From contig JAWKNJ010000018.1 of NCBI GenBank assembly GCA_041391765.1, forward strand, positions 81,740-145,739: 64,000 nt of DNA, written 5' to 3'. Within the stretch, counting starts at the first letter, position 1, and each line of letters starts with the position of its first letter. The notes below the pieces were generated by a model. The model worked only from the letters and a program-made list of their open reading frames with translations. It searched no databases and was not told the DNA's origin. The translations under genes and the position numbers were made by a program. Origin of the DNA: SHAN690 sp041391765. GTDB lineage: Bacteria; Bacteroidota; Bacteroidia; Flavobacteriales_G; Salibacteraceae. Of this stretch, positions 1-9,748 are shown piece after piece.

Positions 1-552
1 CCTCAACCTACAGAAGCCAATCCTGTAGAAGCAGTTGAGGAAGTGGCCACACAAACGGATGCTTCTGCCATTTCAGCCCCAAAGGAAACTGAAGCTAAAA
101 AGGTCGAAGAAAAGAAGCCAGAATTAGATGAACGCTTGAAGAAAGCAATTAGCAATCCCTTCCAAACCAACGAGGACAACAGCAGCAAAGGCCAGGGAGA
201 AACAAACGAACCTGGTGATCACGGCAAACCAGATGGAGCTCCGACCGGATCATCATTGTATGGTGACAAATCCGGTGGAGGAATTTCCCACAGCCTTGGT
301 GGACGAGGTTTTAAAGGTGCTCCTCCTATTCAAGGCAACATGCAGGAAAGCGGGAAAATTGTTGTTGAAATTGTTGTCGATCGCGATGGTAATGTAGTGC
401 GTGTTACGCCTGGAGGTCGAGGCACCACCATTACCAATGCAGAACTGATTCGAAAAGTGGTCGAATCTGCACGCAAGGCCAAATTCACTCCAAAAGCTGA
501 TGCTCCGGCAGAGCAAAAAGGCACAATCACTTACGAGTTTAGTTTGGAATGA
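1..552 (+). CDS. TonB-like energy transducer, C-terminal part
   Basis: The frame is open from base 1, so the gene begins upstream of the window; 183 residues are visible. The first half is low-complexity, rich in Glu, Lys, Pro and Gly, as in the periplasm-spanning linker of TonB proteins. The last ~80 residues (from about IQGNM) have the TonB C-terminal pattern: a VEIVVDRDGNV strand followed by a helix with an ARKAKF-type end and a closing ITYEFSLE strand. Known role of the family: linking ExbB/ExbD proton motive force to outer-membrane receptors. The stop overlaps the folC start by four bases (ATGA), so the two are probably co-transcribed. The membrane anchor lies outside the window. Confidence 0.8.
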   Translation, partial: PQPTEANPVEAVEEVATQTDASAISAPKETEAKKVEEKKPELDERLKKAISNPFQTNEDNSSKGQGETNEPGDHGKPDGAPTGSSLYGDKSGGGISHSLGGRGFKGAPPIQGNMQESGKIVVEIVVDRDGNVVRVTPGGRGTTITNAELIRKVVESARKAKFTPKADAPAEQKGTITYEFSLE

Positions 553-1781
553 CCTATCCCGAAACGCTGGAATATCTCTTTCAGCAGCTCCCTATGTATC
601 AGCGCATCGGTCAGGCGGCTTACAAGGCCGACCTTGAATCAACCGTTGCATTGATGAAGCTCCTTGGAAATCCTGAGCATGGATTGAAAGTTGTTCATGT
701 TGGCGGCACAAATGGGAAAGGGTCAGTTTCACACCTTTTGGCTTCCATCTTTCAAGAAGCCGGTTACAGGTGTGGCCTGTATACGTCACCTCATTTGGTG
801 GATTTTAGGGAGCGAATCCGAGTCAACGGACAAATGATCCCCGAAGAAAAGGTCGTTTCGTTTGTGAACCGATACAAAGCCGACTCTGAGAAATTAAGCC
901 TTAGTTTTTTTGAATGGTCTGTTGGGCTAGCCTTCGATCACTTCAGGTCTGAAAAGGTGGACATTGCCATTGTTGAAGTAGGCATGGGTGGAAGATTGGA
1001 CAGCACCAATGTTGTTGATCCGGAATTGAGCATAATTACAAACATAGGAACTGATCATAGCCAGTATCTGGGTGAAGATCCTGCTCAACGCGCGAGGGAA
1101 AAAGCAGGAATCATCAAAAAGGGAAAGCCTGTTGTCATAGGAAGGTCACAGCGTGAAACCGAGGGCATTTTCAGAAGAATCGCTCTTCAGTTAGATGCAT
1201 CCATATCTTTTGCTGACCAAGATTTTCCGGACGATCCTCCTCCCTGTCCTCTAAAAGGTGCGTACCAACGTGAAAACTTCCAGACCGTGCAAATAGCCGT
1301 TGAGCGTCTCAATTCTTTGGGTTGGAAGTTGAATAACCAAGCCTTGTCATCTGGCTTTTCAAACGTCATCAAAAACACCGGGCTTCGCGGTCGGTGGGAA
1401 GAGCTTCAACCGAAGCCACGCATCATTTGTGATGTCGCACATAATGTTGAAGGACTGGAAATCGTATTCGATCAATTACTCAACACACCTCGCCATGACC
1501 TTCATCTTGTTTTAGGTTTTGTATCTGATAAAAACGTCAGCGACATTTTGAAGCTTGTGCCGAAAGAGGCAATACTCTACCTCACACAACCCAGCATTCC
1601 GAGAGCCATGGCCATTGACCGACTGGCTCAATTGGCAACTGATGCTGACCTGAAATTTAAGGAATATTCAACGGTCTCGGAAGCAGTGAAAGCCGCGCGC
1701 AGTGGAGCAATTCCCGATGATTTGATCTTTGTTGGAGGAAGCACATTTGTGGTGGCTGACTTGATATCAGAAATCAAATAA
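549..1781 (+). CDS. folC: bifunctional dihydrofolate synthase / folylpolyglutamate synthase
   Basis: The 410-residue protein has the usual FolC length. An ATP-binding loop GGTNGKGSV lies near residue 53, the TSPHLVDFRERI segment near 80 and ITNIGTDHS near 160 (Mur-ligase-type central domain). A C-terminal domain begins around 290 with the DVAHNVEG motif. It adds glutamate to dihydropteroate and to reduced folates in the cytoplasm. The start is fixed by ATGA overlap with the upstream TonB-like gene. A bidirectional hairpin follows directly after the stop. Confidence 0.95.
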   Translation: MTYPETLEYLFQQLPMYQRIGQAAYKADLESTVALMKLLGNPEHGLKVVHVGGTNGKGSVSHLLASIFQEAGYRCGLYTSPHLVDFRERIRVNGQMIPEEKVVSFVNRYKADSEKLSLSFFEWSVGLAFDHFRSEKVDIAIVEVGMGGRLDSTNVVDPELSIITNIGTDHSQYLGEDPAQRAREKAGIIKKGKPVVIGRSQRETEGIFRRIALQLDASISFADQDFPDDPPPCPLKGAYQRENFQTVQIAVERLNSLGWKLNNQALSSGFSNVIKNTGLRGRWEELQPKPRIICDVAHNVEGLEIVFDQLLNTPRHDLHLVLGFVSDKNVSDILKLVPKEAILYLTQPSIPRAMAIDRLAQLATDADLKFKEYSTVSEAVKAARSGAIPDDLIFVGGSTFVVADLISEIK

Positions 1782-1783
1782 AA

Positions 1784-1806
1784 AGGCCGAACGAATCGTC
1801 CGGCCT
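1784..1806. terminator. bidirectional hairpin terminator between folC and the VWA gene
   Basis: AGGCCG (1784-1789) pairs with CGGCCT (1801-1806), and after one mismatch ACGA pairs with TCGT around a one-base loop. A-rich sequence on the left gives a U-tract for the minus-strand gene. It lies between two convergent stops, so it can serve both. Confidence 0.75.
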
Positions 1807-1819
1807 ATATTCTGGAAAC

Positions 1820-3709
1820 TTATCTCGAAGCCGTGTTACTCTTATCCAACAACTCCGCACTTTTCATCAGCTGCACACATTCTCTGCGGTACCCTTCCAC
1901 GTCCTTTCCTGTAGCCCCTTCCGCTAGCTTGATGACGCTAGCATACGTTGCTTCTCCAATGTGCTCTGAATCACGAAGCAACATGCCAAACTGAGCGACC
2001 GAAGCGGACCAGCGAAGGTTTTCCGATGCATTACTAATTGCCTTGTCACTCTTCTTCACAATCTCGCTCATTAACTTGCTTTTGTCTCCATCGGGTTCTT
2101 TGTAGCGGAGTTTTACTGTGGCTAACTCATCGGTCAACACCTGCTTCGTTGGTTCAACTTGCTTTTGATATTTCAAAGGATCGACTCGGTTTGAACTCGC
2201 TCCGACAGGAACAATCTCATACAACGCGGTCACCACGTGACCCACGCCCATTTCGCCTGCATCCTTCTTGTCGTTGTTGAAGTCTTCTTTGTTCAACATA
2301 CGGTTTTCATATCCAATCAATCGATACTCGGCCACGTTAGCGGGATTGAATTCCACCTGAATCTTTACGTCCTTGGCCACGGCAAACATGGTTCCTCCAA
2401 ACTCATTTACCAACGTCTTCTTTGCCTCGGTGATGTTGTCAATGTAAGCGTAGTTTCCATTTCCCTTATCCGCCAGCACTTCCATTTTGGAATCCTTGTA
2501 GTTTCCCATTCCAAATCCAAGCACGGTCAAAAACACCCCTTGATCTCGCTTTGAAACGATCAGCTTTTCCATGTCTGCGTCACTCGCTGCCCCAACGTTG
2601 AAATCACCATCGGTGGCAAGAACTACCCGATTATTTCCATCCTTGATTTGATAGTCCGCGGCAACCTTATAGGCCAACTGAATTCCAGCGCCACCGGCTG
2701 TTGAACCACCTGCATTGAGGTTATCAATGGCTTGATAGATTTTCTGTTTGTCATCACCAGAAGTTGGTTCCAGCACTAAGCCAGCTGCACCTGCATAAAC
2801 CACGATGGCCACCTTGTCCTCTTTTCGCATTTGCTGCGCCAGCATCTTCATGCTTGATTTCAGCAACGGCAACTTATTAGGAGCATTCATCGAACCAGAA
2901 ACATCAATCAGGAACACGATGTTGCTCGGTGGAAGACTCTCCTTATCCAATTCGCGCGCCTTGATTCCGATCTGCAAAAGCTGATGTTCCTTATTCCAAG
3001 GTGCTTGAGATACTTCCGTGTAAATGTTCACCGGGTCAGTTCCCTTTGTAGCATCATAGTCATATTCAAAGTAGTTGATTAGCTCCTCGATGCGAACCGC
3101 ATCTTTAGGAGGAAGCTGACCCATATTGATGAAGCGCCTCATATTGGAATAAGATGCACGATCCACATCAATCGAAAAAGTGCTCAACGGATCGGTTGTG
3201 GCATAGTGGAAATCATTCTCACTGATTTCGCTGTATGATTCCACGTTCTGGATAGGTTCGTAAATGGCCGGAGCACAACAGGCAGTATTAGAAGCCACCC
3301 CCATGGCACGTTTCGAATAGTTCACGTCATACGAAATGGCATCGGCTTCAATTGATTGTTCGGCTTCAAAGGCAATTTGCACCGCCTTCTCTTCTTTCAT
3401 CCTGATCTTTGGAACTTCGTATGCAACAGTCGCTTCCATGAACGTTGCTGCAACGCGAACTCGTTGAGTCACGATTCCGCTTTTTCTGATCTCAACCTCT
3501 TTGATGGAATTTGCCGATTGTAAAACGAACATTCCCACCTTGTCCGTCAAACTATACTCATTGGTATCAAGAAGATTGACAACCTTGGCTTTTTCTATTG
3601 GGTTCCCTTGGGCATCCTTTACTTTGCCTTTTAATACATGGCTTTTTGATTGAGCATTTACCATCAATGTGATGAGGCAAATCGCAATAAATAAACTCAG
3701 CTTCTTCAT
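1820..3709 (-). CDS. secreted von Willebrand factor type A (YfbK-type) protein
   Basis: The 629-residue product has an N-terminal signal peptide (MKKLSLFIAICLI to NAQS). A carboxypeptidase-regulatory-like beta domain spans about residues 25-100. The VWA N-terminal segment with DPLSTFSIDVDRASY follows at about 165-220. The VWA fold then carries an intact MIDAS motif DVSGSMN near 265, and a DUF3520-type C-terminal domain fills 440-620. Proteins of this architecture are common in Bacteroidota envelopes. The metal-ion-dependent adhesion site implies protein binding, but the partner is unknown. It is divergent from an ECF sigma/membrane-partner pair, which suggests but does not prove shared stress control. 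Confidence 0.88.
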   Translation of the reverse strand: MKKLSLFIAICLITLMVNAQSKSHVLKGKVKDAQGNPIEKAKVVNLLDTNEYSLTDKVGMFVLQSANSIKEVEIRKSGIVTQRVRVAATFMEATVAYEVPKIRMKEEKAVQIAFEAEQSIEADAISYDVNYSKRAMGVASNTACCAPAIYEPIQNVESYSEISENDFHYATTDPLSTFSIDVDRASYSNMRRFINMGQLPPKDAVRIEELINYFEYDYDATKGTDPVNIYTEVSQAPWNKEHQLLQIGIKARELDKESLPPSNIVFLIDVSGSMNAPNKLPLLKSSMKMLAQQMRKEDKVAIVVYAGAAGLVLEPTSGDDKQKIYQAIDNLNAGGSTAGGAGIQLAYKVAADYQIKDGNNRVVLATDGDFNVGAASDADMEKLIVSKRDQGVFLTVLGFGMGNYKDSKMEVLADKGNGNYAYIDNITEAKKTLVNEFGGTMFAVAKDVKIQVEFNPANVAEYRLIGYENRMLNKEDFNNDKKDAGEMGVGHVVTALYEIVPVGASSNRVDPLKYQKQVEPTKQVLTDELATVKLRYKEPDGDKSKLMSEIVKKSDKAISNASENLRWSASVAQFGMLLRDSEHIGEATYASVIKLAEGATGKDVEGYRRECVQLMKSAELLDKSNTASR

Positions 3710-3803
3710 AGTCTATAAATTTGATGTTTGACATAAGGATGCCATCTCAAATCGATTTCCATAAATCCGTCTAAAAAATTTGCAGGCGAACCAATTTATT
3801 GAC

Positions 3804-4346
3804 ATGGTCAACGCTCCGGCAAAGAGCGATGAAGAGCGATACAAGGTGTTTCTGAAAAAAGGAAGTCGTGAAGAACTTGCGGTGATTTTCAGGAAATACA
3901 TGACGCTCGTATTTGGCGTTTGCATGAAATACATTGGAGAAAAGCACGCGGCTCAGGATGCCACGATGGAGGTTTTCGAAAAGCTACTCTCGCACCACCC
4001 AAAAGCTGAGGTGCAGAATTTTCGGGCCTACCTGTTTGTGGTTAGTAGGAACCATTGTCTGATGAAAAAAAGGGGTGACAAGCCAGTACTGATAGAAATT
4101 TCACAAGCTGATATGGAATTGACCATGGAAGTGCATCCTATTGACAAGGACGAGCAAGAGGCAGCACTGAATAAGTGCCTGGCTGAATTGAAAGACCTTC
4201 AGAAAACCTGTGTAGAACTTTTCTACTTGAGCAAGAAAAGCTACACGGAAATTTCGAGTGAATTGAAAGTGACACTGAACGCAGTAAAAAGCCACATCCA
4301 AAACGGAAAACGCAACTTAAAGCTTTGCATAGAAGCTAATGAATGA
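3804..4346 (+). CDS. ECF-type RNA polymerase sigma factor
   Basis: The 180-residue protein has a sigma-70 region 2 core (about 30-95: YMTLVFGVCMKYIG, QDATMEVFEKL, FRAYLFVVSRN) and a region 4 helix-turn-helix at the end (LSKKSYTEISSELKV to AVKSHIQNGKR). I chose ATG 3804; the frame is open to a TTG at 3780, which would add eight residues. It overlaps the next gene by ATGA. The partner is a single-pass membrane protein with a TonB-like tail, so the pair looks like a cell-envelope-sensing sigma/anti-sigma unit. The regulon is not visible. Confidence 0.88.
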   Translation: MVNAPAKSDEERYKVFLKKGSREELAVIFRKYMTLVFGVCMKYIGEKHAAQDATMEVFEKLLSHHPKAEVQNFRAYLFVVSRNHCLMKKRGDKPVLIEISQADMELTMEVHPIDKDEQEAALNKCLAELKDLQKTCVELFYLSKKSYTEISSELKVTLNAVKSHIQNGKRNLKLCIEANE

Positions 4347-5359
4347 AGCACGATAGCGACATATTGAAGCGAATCAAAAGCTATTTCATGCGCAGGAAAA
4401 GCGCAGATGAAGCCTATAAATTTGAGCGTGAAATCGAGCGCGATGCCTTCCTCTATGAAGCCATGGAAGGATTTGAAGACATGCTAACCTCCGACATTCA
4501 ACAAGCCATGGATGAGTTGGACGACCGGCTGGACGCGAAATCACACGGAGGATTACTAGCAATCAACTGGAAAATGGCCGCTTCTGTGGCTGCTGTTATT
4601 GGTATTGCCGGATTGTTGATTATGTTGGTTTTCAATGGCGATAAAGTGGCCGAAACTGATGTAGCGAGTGAACCTCAAGAGGAGGACCGCTATATTCCAC
4701 GGTCAGAACAAACGAATTTTGATTCTTTAGGTGACTATTCATGGGCGATGGCCACAGACTCAACCCCCCGTGATTCTAGCGTATTGGTCGAGGATGCTGC
4801 CTATGTCCATGACGAGAATGTGTCACATTCCGCAAGTGTTCCTGCTCCTCCAACAGAACAAAAATTGATGACACCAGAGCCAGCACCAAAGAAGGAAGCT
4901 ATCAATGAATCTACGGATGGTGAAACCACGGATGTAATTTTCGATGACCAATCACAAGAAATAGCGTTTACAGCTGATGAATCTGTTGAGCCAATGCAAC
5001 CACAAGCAATGAAATCTTTAGCCTTGGAGGCGAATGCAAAGAGCAGGTCGGCAAATGAGCAACCAAGTGCTTTGGAGGAAACCTCAAGCATCACTCAGAA
5101 AACGGTTCAACCCAAAGGGGGAATGGCTGCCTACAAAAGCTATTTGAAGAAAAATATTCAGACTTCTGAAGGCATGCCAAAAGGAACGGTCACCGTTACG
5201 TTTGAGTTGGATAGAAACGGCAAACCTAAGAAACTCGAGGTGTCTAATTCGCTATGTACCGCATGCGATGCCGAAGCGAAACGCTTGGTCGAAAACGGAC
5301 CGGAATGGGAACCAGTGGATAAAAAGGAAAGGCTGAGCGTTACGGTAGAGTTTCCTTAA
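4343..5359 (+). CDS. membrane anti-sigma-like protein with TonB-like C-terminal domain
   Basis: The 338-residue protein starts with a ~75-residue cytoplasmic part rich in charged helices (MRRKSADEAYKFEREIERDAF-type). One transmembrane segment follows at about 78-97. Then come ~150 residues of low-complexity acidic/Pro/Ser linker and a C-terminal domain (about 258-338) with GMAAYKSYLKKNI and VTVTFELDRNGKP, typical of the TonB C-terminal fold. A CTAC pair sits in that domain. Position directly behind a sigma gene (4-base overlap) and topology point to an anti-sigma or signal-transducing role. The cytoplasmic part is not a recognisable zinc anti-sigma domain, so this is inference. Confidence 0.7.
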   Translation: MKHDSDILKRIKSYFMRRKSADEAYKFEREIERDAFLYEAMEGFEDMLTSDIQQAMDELDDRLDAKSHGGLLAINWKMAASVAAVIGIAGLLIMLVFNGDKVAETDVASEPQEEDRYIPRSEQTNFDSLGDYSWAMATDSTPRDSSVLVEDAAYVHDENVSHSASVPAPPTEQKLMTPEPAPKKEAINESTDGETTDVIFDDQSQEIAFTADESVEPMQPQAMKSLALEANAKSRSANEQPSALEETSSITQKTVQPKGGMAAYKSYLKKNIQTSEGMPKGTVTVTFELDRNGKPKKLEVSNSLCTACDAEAKRLVENGPEWEPVDKKERLSVTVEFP

Positions 5360-5362
5360 CCC

Positions 5363-7582
5363 TTATTCCGAAACCTTCAAGAACTTCAAACTGTGAATAG
5401 TTTCTCCTGTTTGAACAAAGATTAAATAGCACCCATCTGCCAAGGATCGAACATTCAATTCGGTCAGCGTAGATTGAATAGAGGTTTGGGAAATCAACCT
5501 GCCATTTAGGTTATAGACACTTACATCCGCTGTTTCAATTTCATCATCAACCTGCAGATAGTAAGTTTCCGTAGGATTCGTTGGATATCCAATCACACCT
5601 TTCCTGCTGCCATTAGCCTGAGCTTGTTCCTCTTCCAATTGGTTGAATTGCGCACTTTCCTGACCTGCGCTCACCGAGAAATTCAGCTTCCCGAAAAATG
5701 ATCTAGTACCGCCAGCGTAATGCCAATTTTCACCCGAACCAAGATCGAAATCAAGGCTGCCGGTGAAAGAACCTGAATAGATGATGTTTGATTCGTTATC
5801 AATGGTTACCTGCTTCACCATGTCGTTGCCAGAACCAGTGAATTGAAACACATCGATCAATGATCCATCCGTGGCATCGTATGTAGCTATATATCCCTCC
5901 TTGGTCAAGTTCTCCGGATAGATTGCCGTATCCGGGTTGACAAGGATATGTGTCGAATCTTCTGGTTGGAAACACATGTCTCGCTTGAAATCCCCGCCAA
6001 TGGCTACTATTCCATTTTTGACATCCATGGATGATATGACACTGTGTTGAACTGGGTACAGACTGTATGATGTTGCGTAGCCTCCTTTTTCGCTCCATAT
6101 GTACTCACCGTTGGAGGAGAGTTTCATGATATAGTTACGATCTAACTCGAAAGTCTGACCTGCGGCAAACTCATTCCATTCATAGGTTACTCCATTCCAT
6201 CCATTAGAAACCGAGAACCACATTGTTGCCAACAAATACACGCTGCCTTCATTATCCAGCTTAACCTCTAACGACCTGTCCCGTTGATTTACACCAGGAC
6301 CATACAATTCCTTCTTCCACTTCTCTACTCCAGATGTACTCAAATAAGCCAAGTCATATACATCCGAACCGGTGCCATCCTCACAACCAACGTGATAAAA
6401 AATCAATTCTCCATTATCGCTGAAATCGAGCTGACCGGGATCGTGAACGTTTCCACACTCAGAGGCCGTGAATTCTTCTCTGTACGACCATTCATATTCA
6501 CCTTCATTGTCAAAGCTCACTACGAACTTCTTTCGCCAGTTTACATGACAACCACCACATGGCATATAAACGATTAAGTCTTGAGCGGCTGAATCAGGAT
6601 TCAAGTCGATAGTGATAGAATTGTAAACCTGACCGGTAATTGCCACCCTACCATTGTCATGAATCACAACATCACCTGCCCAGTCTTCGGCATCCCCATC
6701 CAAGGAATTAGCCCAAATCAAGTCAGCATCGGTAGAATACTTAGCGATGAAAATGTCGCTACCTGCGCTCGATGTCATTTGCAAGGTGCCTGTACCTAGA
6801 TCAAAATCTTTTGTTCCTGAATAGGTACCTGTAAGAGCGATTGTACCATCAGTGCTTACATCTATCGCACTTGGTATAAATGGTAAGTTCTGATTCCATT
6901 GCAATTGACCATCATTGTCATACTTCGACATGAATTTTTCAGTAGAACTTATCACGTAGATATTCCCGCACTCATCCGTAGTCAAGTCTGTAAATTCATT
7001 GGCACTTCCATCGTTCATGTCCAGCATCCAAGTGGATGCCGTAATGGATCCAATACACTCCGGCTGCTCGATTTCATCAATCGTAATCGTTGTGCATTGA
7101 ATCTCACCGCAACCCATGGTATCGCAATAAGTTCCCGATTGGGTGCGCCACATCCCTCCTATTAATGCGCTGTCACCCAAATTCAAAGACATGGAATCAT
7201 GGCTTAACGAACCCTCTTGTACATTGAGATAAGAACCTGTCAGATAGGCCGTCATGTATTGATAAGCGGTGTCAGCGTATAGACCCCTTTCAGTTCTAAA
7301 CTGACCACCTATCAAGATTGAATCCCCTTGACAAATACTCAATGTGTCAACCAACTTAACCACAGGAACCACTTCAAGTACAATCAATGTGAAGCTATCG
7401 CATCCGCCCTGTGAGTAGAAATAGTTATGATAAGCTCCAGAAGTAAATTGGTAGTCGTCCTGCACATAAAGTGAGTCTCCTTCGAAGATGGTGTCAAAAA
7501 CGACCGTCAAATTAGGGATCATCTCTACCTTGACACAGTTGATGAATGCTTCGCCATTCAATGTTCCCGACTGGGAATACAC
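5363..7582 (-). CDS. T9SS type A sorting-domain protein, C-terminal fragment of a broken gene
   Basis: The 739-residue ORF begins at a GTG with no signal peptide. The first ~150 residues are two or three Ig-like repeats of the pattern GDSI.IGG..RT..G.Y.DT. A long stretch of SBBP-type beta-propeller repeats follows (for example IFIAKYSTDADLIWANS, IYSGSFTGSLDFDLGSG). The last ~75 residues form a T9SS type A sorting domain (YPTNPTETYYLQV to LKFLKVSE). In-frame coding continues upstream of this start to a TAA at about 7630, and the matching signal peptide lies in the ORF at 7721-9613. I therefore read the two as one gene of about 1415 codons separated by two frameshifts. The intact product would be secreted or surface-anchored. 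Confidence 0.8.
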   Translation of the reverse strand: MYSQSGTLNGEAFINCVKVEMIPNLTVVFDTIFEGDSLYVQDDYQFTSGAYHNYFYSQGGCDSFTLIVLEVVPVVKLVDTLSICQGDSILIGGQFRTERGLYADTAYQYMTAYLTGSYLNVQEGSLSHDSMSLNLGDSALIGGMWRTQSGTYCDTMGCGEIQCTTITIDEIEQPECIGSITASTWMLDMNDGSANEFTDLTTDECGNIYVISSTEKFMSKYDNDGQLQWNQNLPFIPSAIDVSTDGTIALTGTYSGTKDFDLGTGTLQMTSSAGSDIFIAKYSTDADLIWANSLDGDAEDWAGDVVIHDNGRVAITGQVYNSITIDLNPDSAAQDLIVYMPCGGCHVNWRKKFVVSFDNEGEYEWSYREEFTASECGNVHDPGQLDFSDNGELIFYHVGCEDGTGSDVYDLAYLSTSGVEKWKKELYGPGVNQRDRSLEVKLDNEGSVYLLATMWFSVSNGWNGVTYEWNEFAAGQTFELDRNYIMKLSSNGEYIWSEKGGYATSYSLYPVQHSVISSMDVKNGIVAIGGDFKRDMCFQPEDSTHILVNPDTAIYPENLTKEGYIATYDATDGSLIDVFQFTGSGNDMVKQVTIDNESNIIYSGSFTGSLDFDLGSGENWHYAGGTRSFFGKLNFSVSAGQESAQFNQLEEEQAQANGSRKGVIGYPTNPTETYYLQVDDEIETADVSVYNLNGRLISQTSIQSTLTELNVRSLADGCYLIFVQTGETIHSLKFLKVSE

Positions 7583-7720
7583 TCCGGAAGTTGAAACAGG
7601 ATTTCGAAGACCATCAATGGTCTCTCTTTCTTATAATGGCAATGGTTGTCGTATCAATAAACATGTCACCTGAAACCACATGTACGTAAACGCTAGCCGT
7701 GCCTGCACATCCGTTTCCAT

Positions 7721-9613
7721 CTAGACCAAGAACGGAATACTCCCCGGTTTCAGAACAAATGGTACTCCATTCGAAACTCCTCCACCCCAAGTGTATGTTG
7801 AGGCGCCAGTGGCGGTTAATGAAACGGAGTCACCAGCATTCGCGATGATTGTGTCTTGAGCAGTAGATATTTCGAGTGACGAACAATTGGTTTTGTTCCA
7901 TTTGGTGATTTCGAAATCATGATAATTTATTGTCATCGTCCCGCTAGCACCACCCGTTGCCTGTCCGCTGCCATCTAAAAACTGTTTTGATTCTCGATAA
8001 TTGCTCTTTCTTGCGTAGACACTTTCCCCATTGTATTTCAAATCCCTCCATGTCGCGTACTCTGCATCGTCATTAAGAAACACCAAGTTGCCATTCAAGT
8101 CAAATTCCAGACCGAATGGAACATCACTAGACGAAGCTGGGATAACAGTCGCTCCGAACTGTCCATTAATCGAAATCTCATTAGTAGTTCCTGTGATCAA
8201 GACCTTCGATCCGGCCACCTTCATTTGAAGGTTTTCCACGCCATCGGTATTAAATGTTTGCACCCAAATCAGATTTCCGCTACCATCATACTTTGCGAGG
8301 AACAAGGTATTTGCTGAAGATGAAGCGACAATGTGAGGAGTCGATGAAGTGCTAAAATCACAATAGTTGGTATCCGTTCCCGCAGATTTGGAGACAGTCC
8401 CAAAGACATAAACATTGTCGAATTCGTCCAATTCGAGTCCTAATAGATTAACACTATTCTCAGTACCAAATGACTTGAACCACAATAAATTTCCATCTAA
8501 GTCAAGTGCATAGAAGAAGCACCCATCGCTTACCGAGGATCCGTTGCTCATGGCTGACATCCACGTGGTCGATGAGCTCGGGTCAACGTCTATCGTATCC
8601 GAATTAAGGTTTCCGCCAAGAAGCACCTTATCAGAAGCGACTTTTAATGCAATTGCGTTCTTAGGGACATATCCGGACCATCGAAGATTTCCATCGTGAT
8701 CATAAGACCCCAACTTTCTCCTATCAACATCAATACCTCCAGTCTGAGGATCAAATGGCGGTGAAGCATTCAATCCGGCAGTGGGTAGCCACTCAGCATA
8801 TGCATTAGGACCGCCAAACCAAAATGTTGCTGCCATTCCTGTTAAGAACCACAAATTCCCATGCGTATCTACATCCGTTTTAGCAATTCTTGGATATGAC
8901 ATAGAACCGTATTTCGCATACTCAGACCCCCCAATTGCATTAATATCCCTAGCCCACAAACAGTTACCGTGATTATCCCTTCCAATTATGGAAACGGTAA
9001 AGTTATTTTGAGAAGGATATCCGGTATATTCTCCACATCCACCACTCCCATTTACTAAATTACCATAGTAATAAGAGAGCATAGCACTACTTCGAGCATT
9101 GGTCACGCCATATCCCGACAAATCGTTTGCATCGTTTTCAAGAAATGGTTGAATCAACTCTAAATATGACGTTGAGAGGTAGTCGAAATTCGAATATGGT
9201 TCATAGGAATCAGACGTAGAGTATGCGTCACCGACAAACTTCGGAGTAGATCCACCTGCTCCAGAATTCAGCGCCCCGTGATACCCTGATGATCGTTTTA
9301 TTGTGTCATTGTCAATATTGAAATAATCATCATTTATTGACACCCGAAGAGGAGTTGACCGAATCAAAAAATCACCATTTAAAGCACTTGTAACTGTATC
9401 CCCATCTTGATTGAATCCTCTCAAATACTCGGAAGTGGTCGTTCCAGAAATATGAACCGCGCCATTAGAGCCAACATTCATAGTTGTGATCAGGTTATCC
9501 CCATTTCCCTGCGATTTGATCGTCCAATCCTGTGTTTGTGTGTACCCAAAATGCACCGCCAAAACCAGCAGAACGCAGCCTAAAAAGGACTTAGTATGTA
9601 GGGTTATTGACAC
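7721..9613 (-). CDS. secreted beta-propeller-repeat protein, N-terminal fragment of a broken T9SS gene
   Basis: The 630-residue ORF starts at GTG 9613 with a signal peptide (SFLGCVLLVLAVHFGYTQ). SBBP-type repeats follow (GNLIWVQTFNTDGVENL, GNLLWFKSFGTENSV, LYVFG-type blocks), then the start of an Ig-like domain (GDSVSLTATGASTYTWGGG). It stops abruptly after VLKPG. One extra base in the CCGGGGAG run at 7741-7746 would let the Ig-like domain continue as PGEYSVLGLDGNGCAGT. It has no sorting domain of its own; that lies in the ORF at 5363-7582. It is therefore the front half of the same gene. Confidence 0.78.
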   Translation of the reverse strand: MSITLHTKSFLGCVLLVLAVHFGYTQTQDWTIKSQGNGDNLITTMNVGSNGAVHISGTTTSEYLRGFNQDGDTVTSALNGDFLIRSTPLRVSINDDYFNIDNDTIKRSSGYHGALNSGAGGSTPKFVGDAYSTSDSYEPYSNFDYLSTSYLELIQPFLENDANDLSGYGVTNARSSAMLSYYYGNLVNGSGGCGEYTGYPSQNNFTVSIIGRDNHGNCLWARDINAIGGSEYAKYGSMSYPRIAKTDVDTHGNLWFLTGMAATFWFGGPNAYAEWLPTAGLNASPPFDPQTGGIDVDRRKLGSYDHDGNLRWSGYVPKNAIALKVASDKVLLGGNLNSDTIDVDPSSSTTWMSAMSNGSSVSDGCFFYALDLDGNLLWFKSFGTENSVNLLGLELDEFDNVYVFGTVSKSAGTDTNYCDFSTSSTPHIVASSSANTLFLAKYDGSGNLIWVQTFNTDGVENLQMKVAGSKVLITGTTNEISINGQFGATVIPASSSDVPFGLEFDLNGNLVFLNDDAEYATWRDLKYNGESVYARKSNYRESKQFLDGSGQATGGASGTMTINYHDFEITKWNKTNCSSLEISTAQDTIIANAGDSVSLTATGASTYTWGGGVSNGVPFVLKPGSIPFLV

Positions 9614-9748
9614 AATCCGTTGCGCAAAAGCCCACTAAAATATCTAAATAATTGATTTACTGATGTTTTTGGAAGAAAATTCACACAATGAAAACATGAG
9701 ATTTACATCATTAAGCCAAGAAGAAATGAGGCTTGGACTAATGATTTA

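Noticed and set aside
3713..3934. Minus-strand ORF between the VWA and sigma genes
   Set aside because: It overlaps the sigma gene coding frame on the other strand and has no signal or domain.
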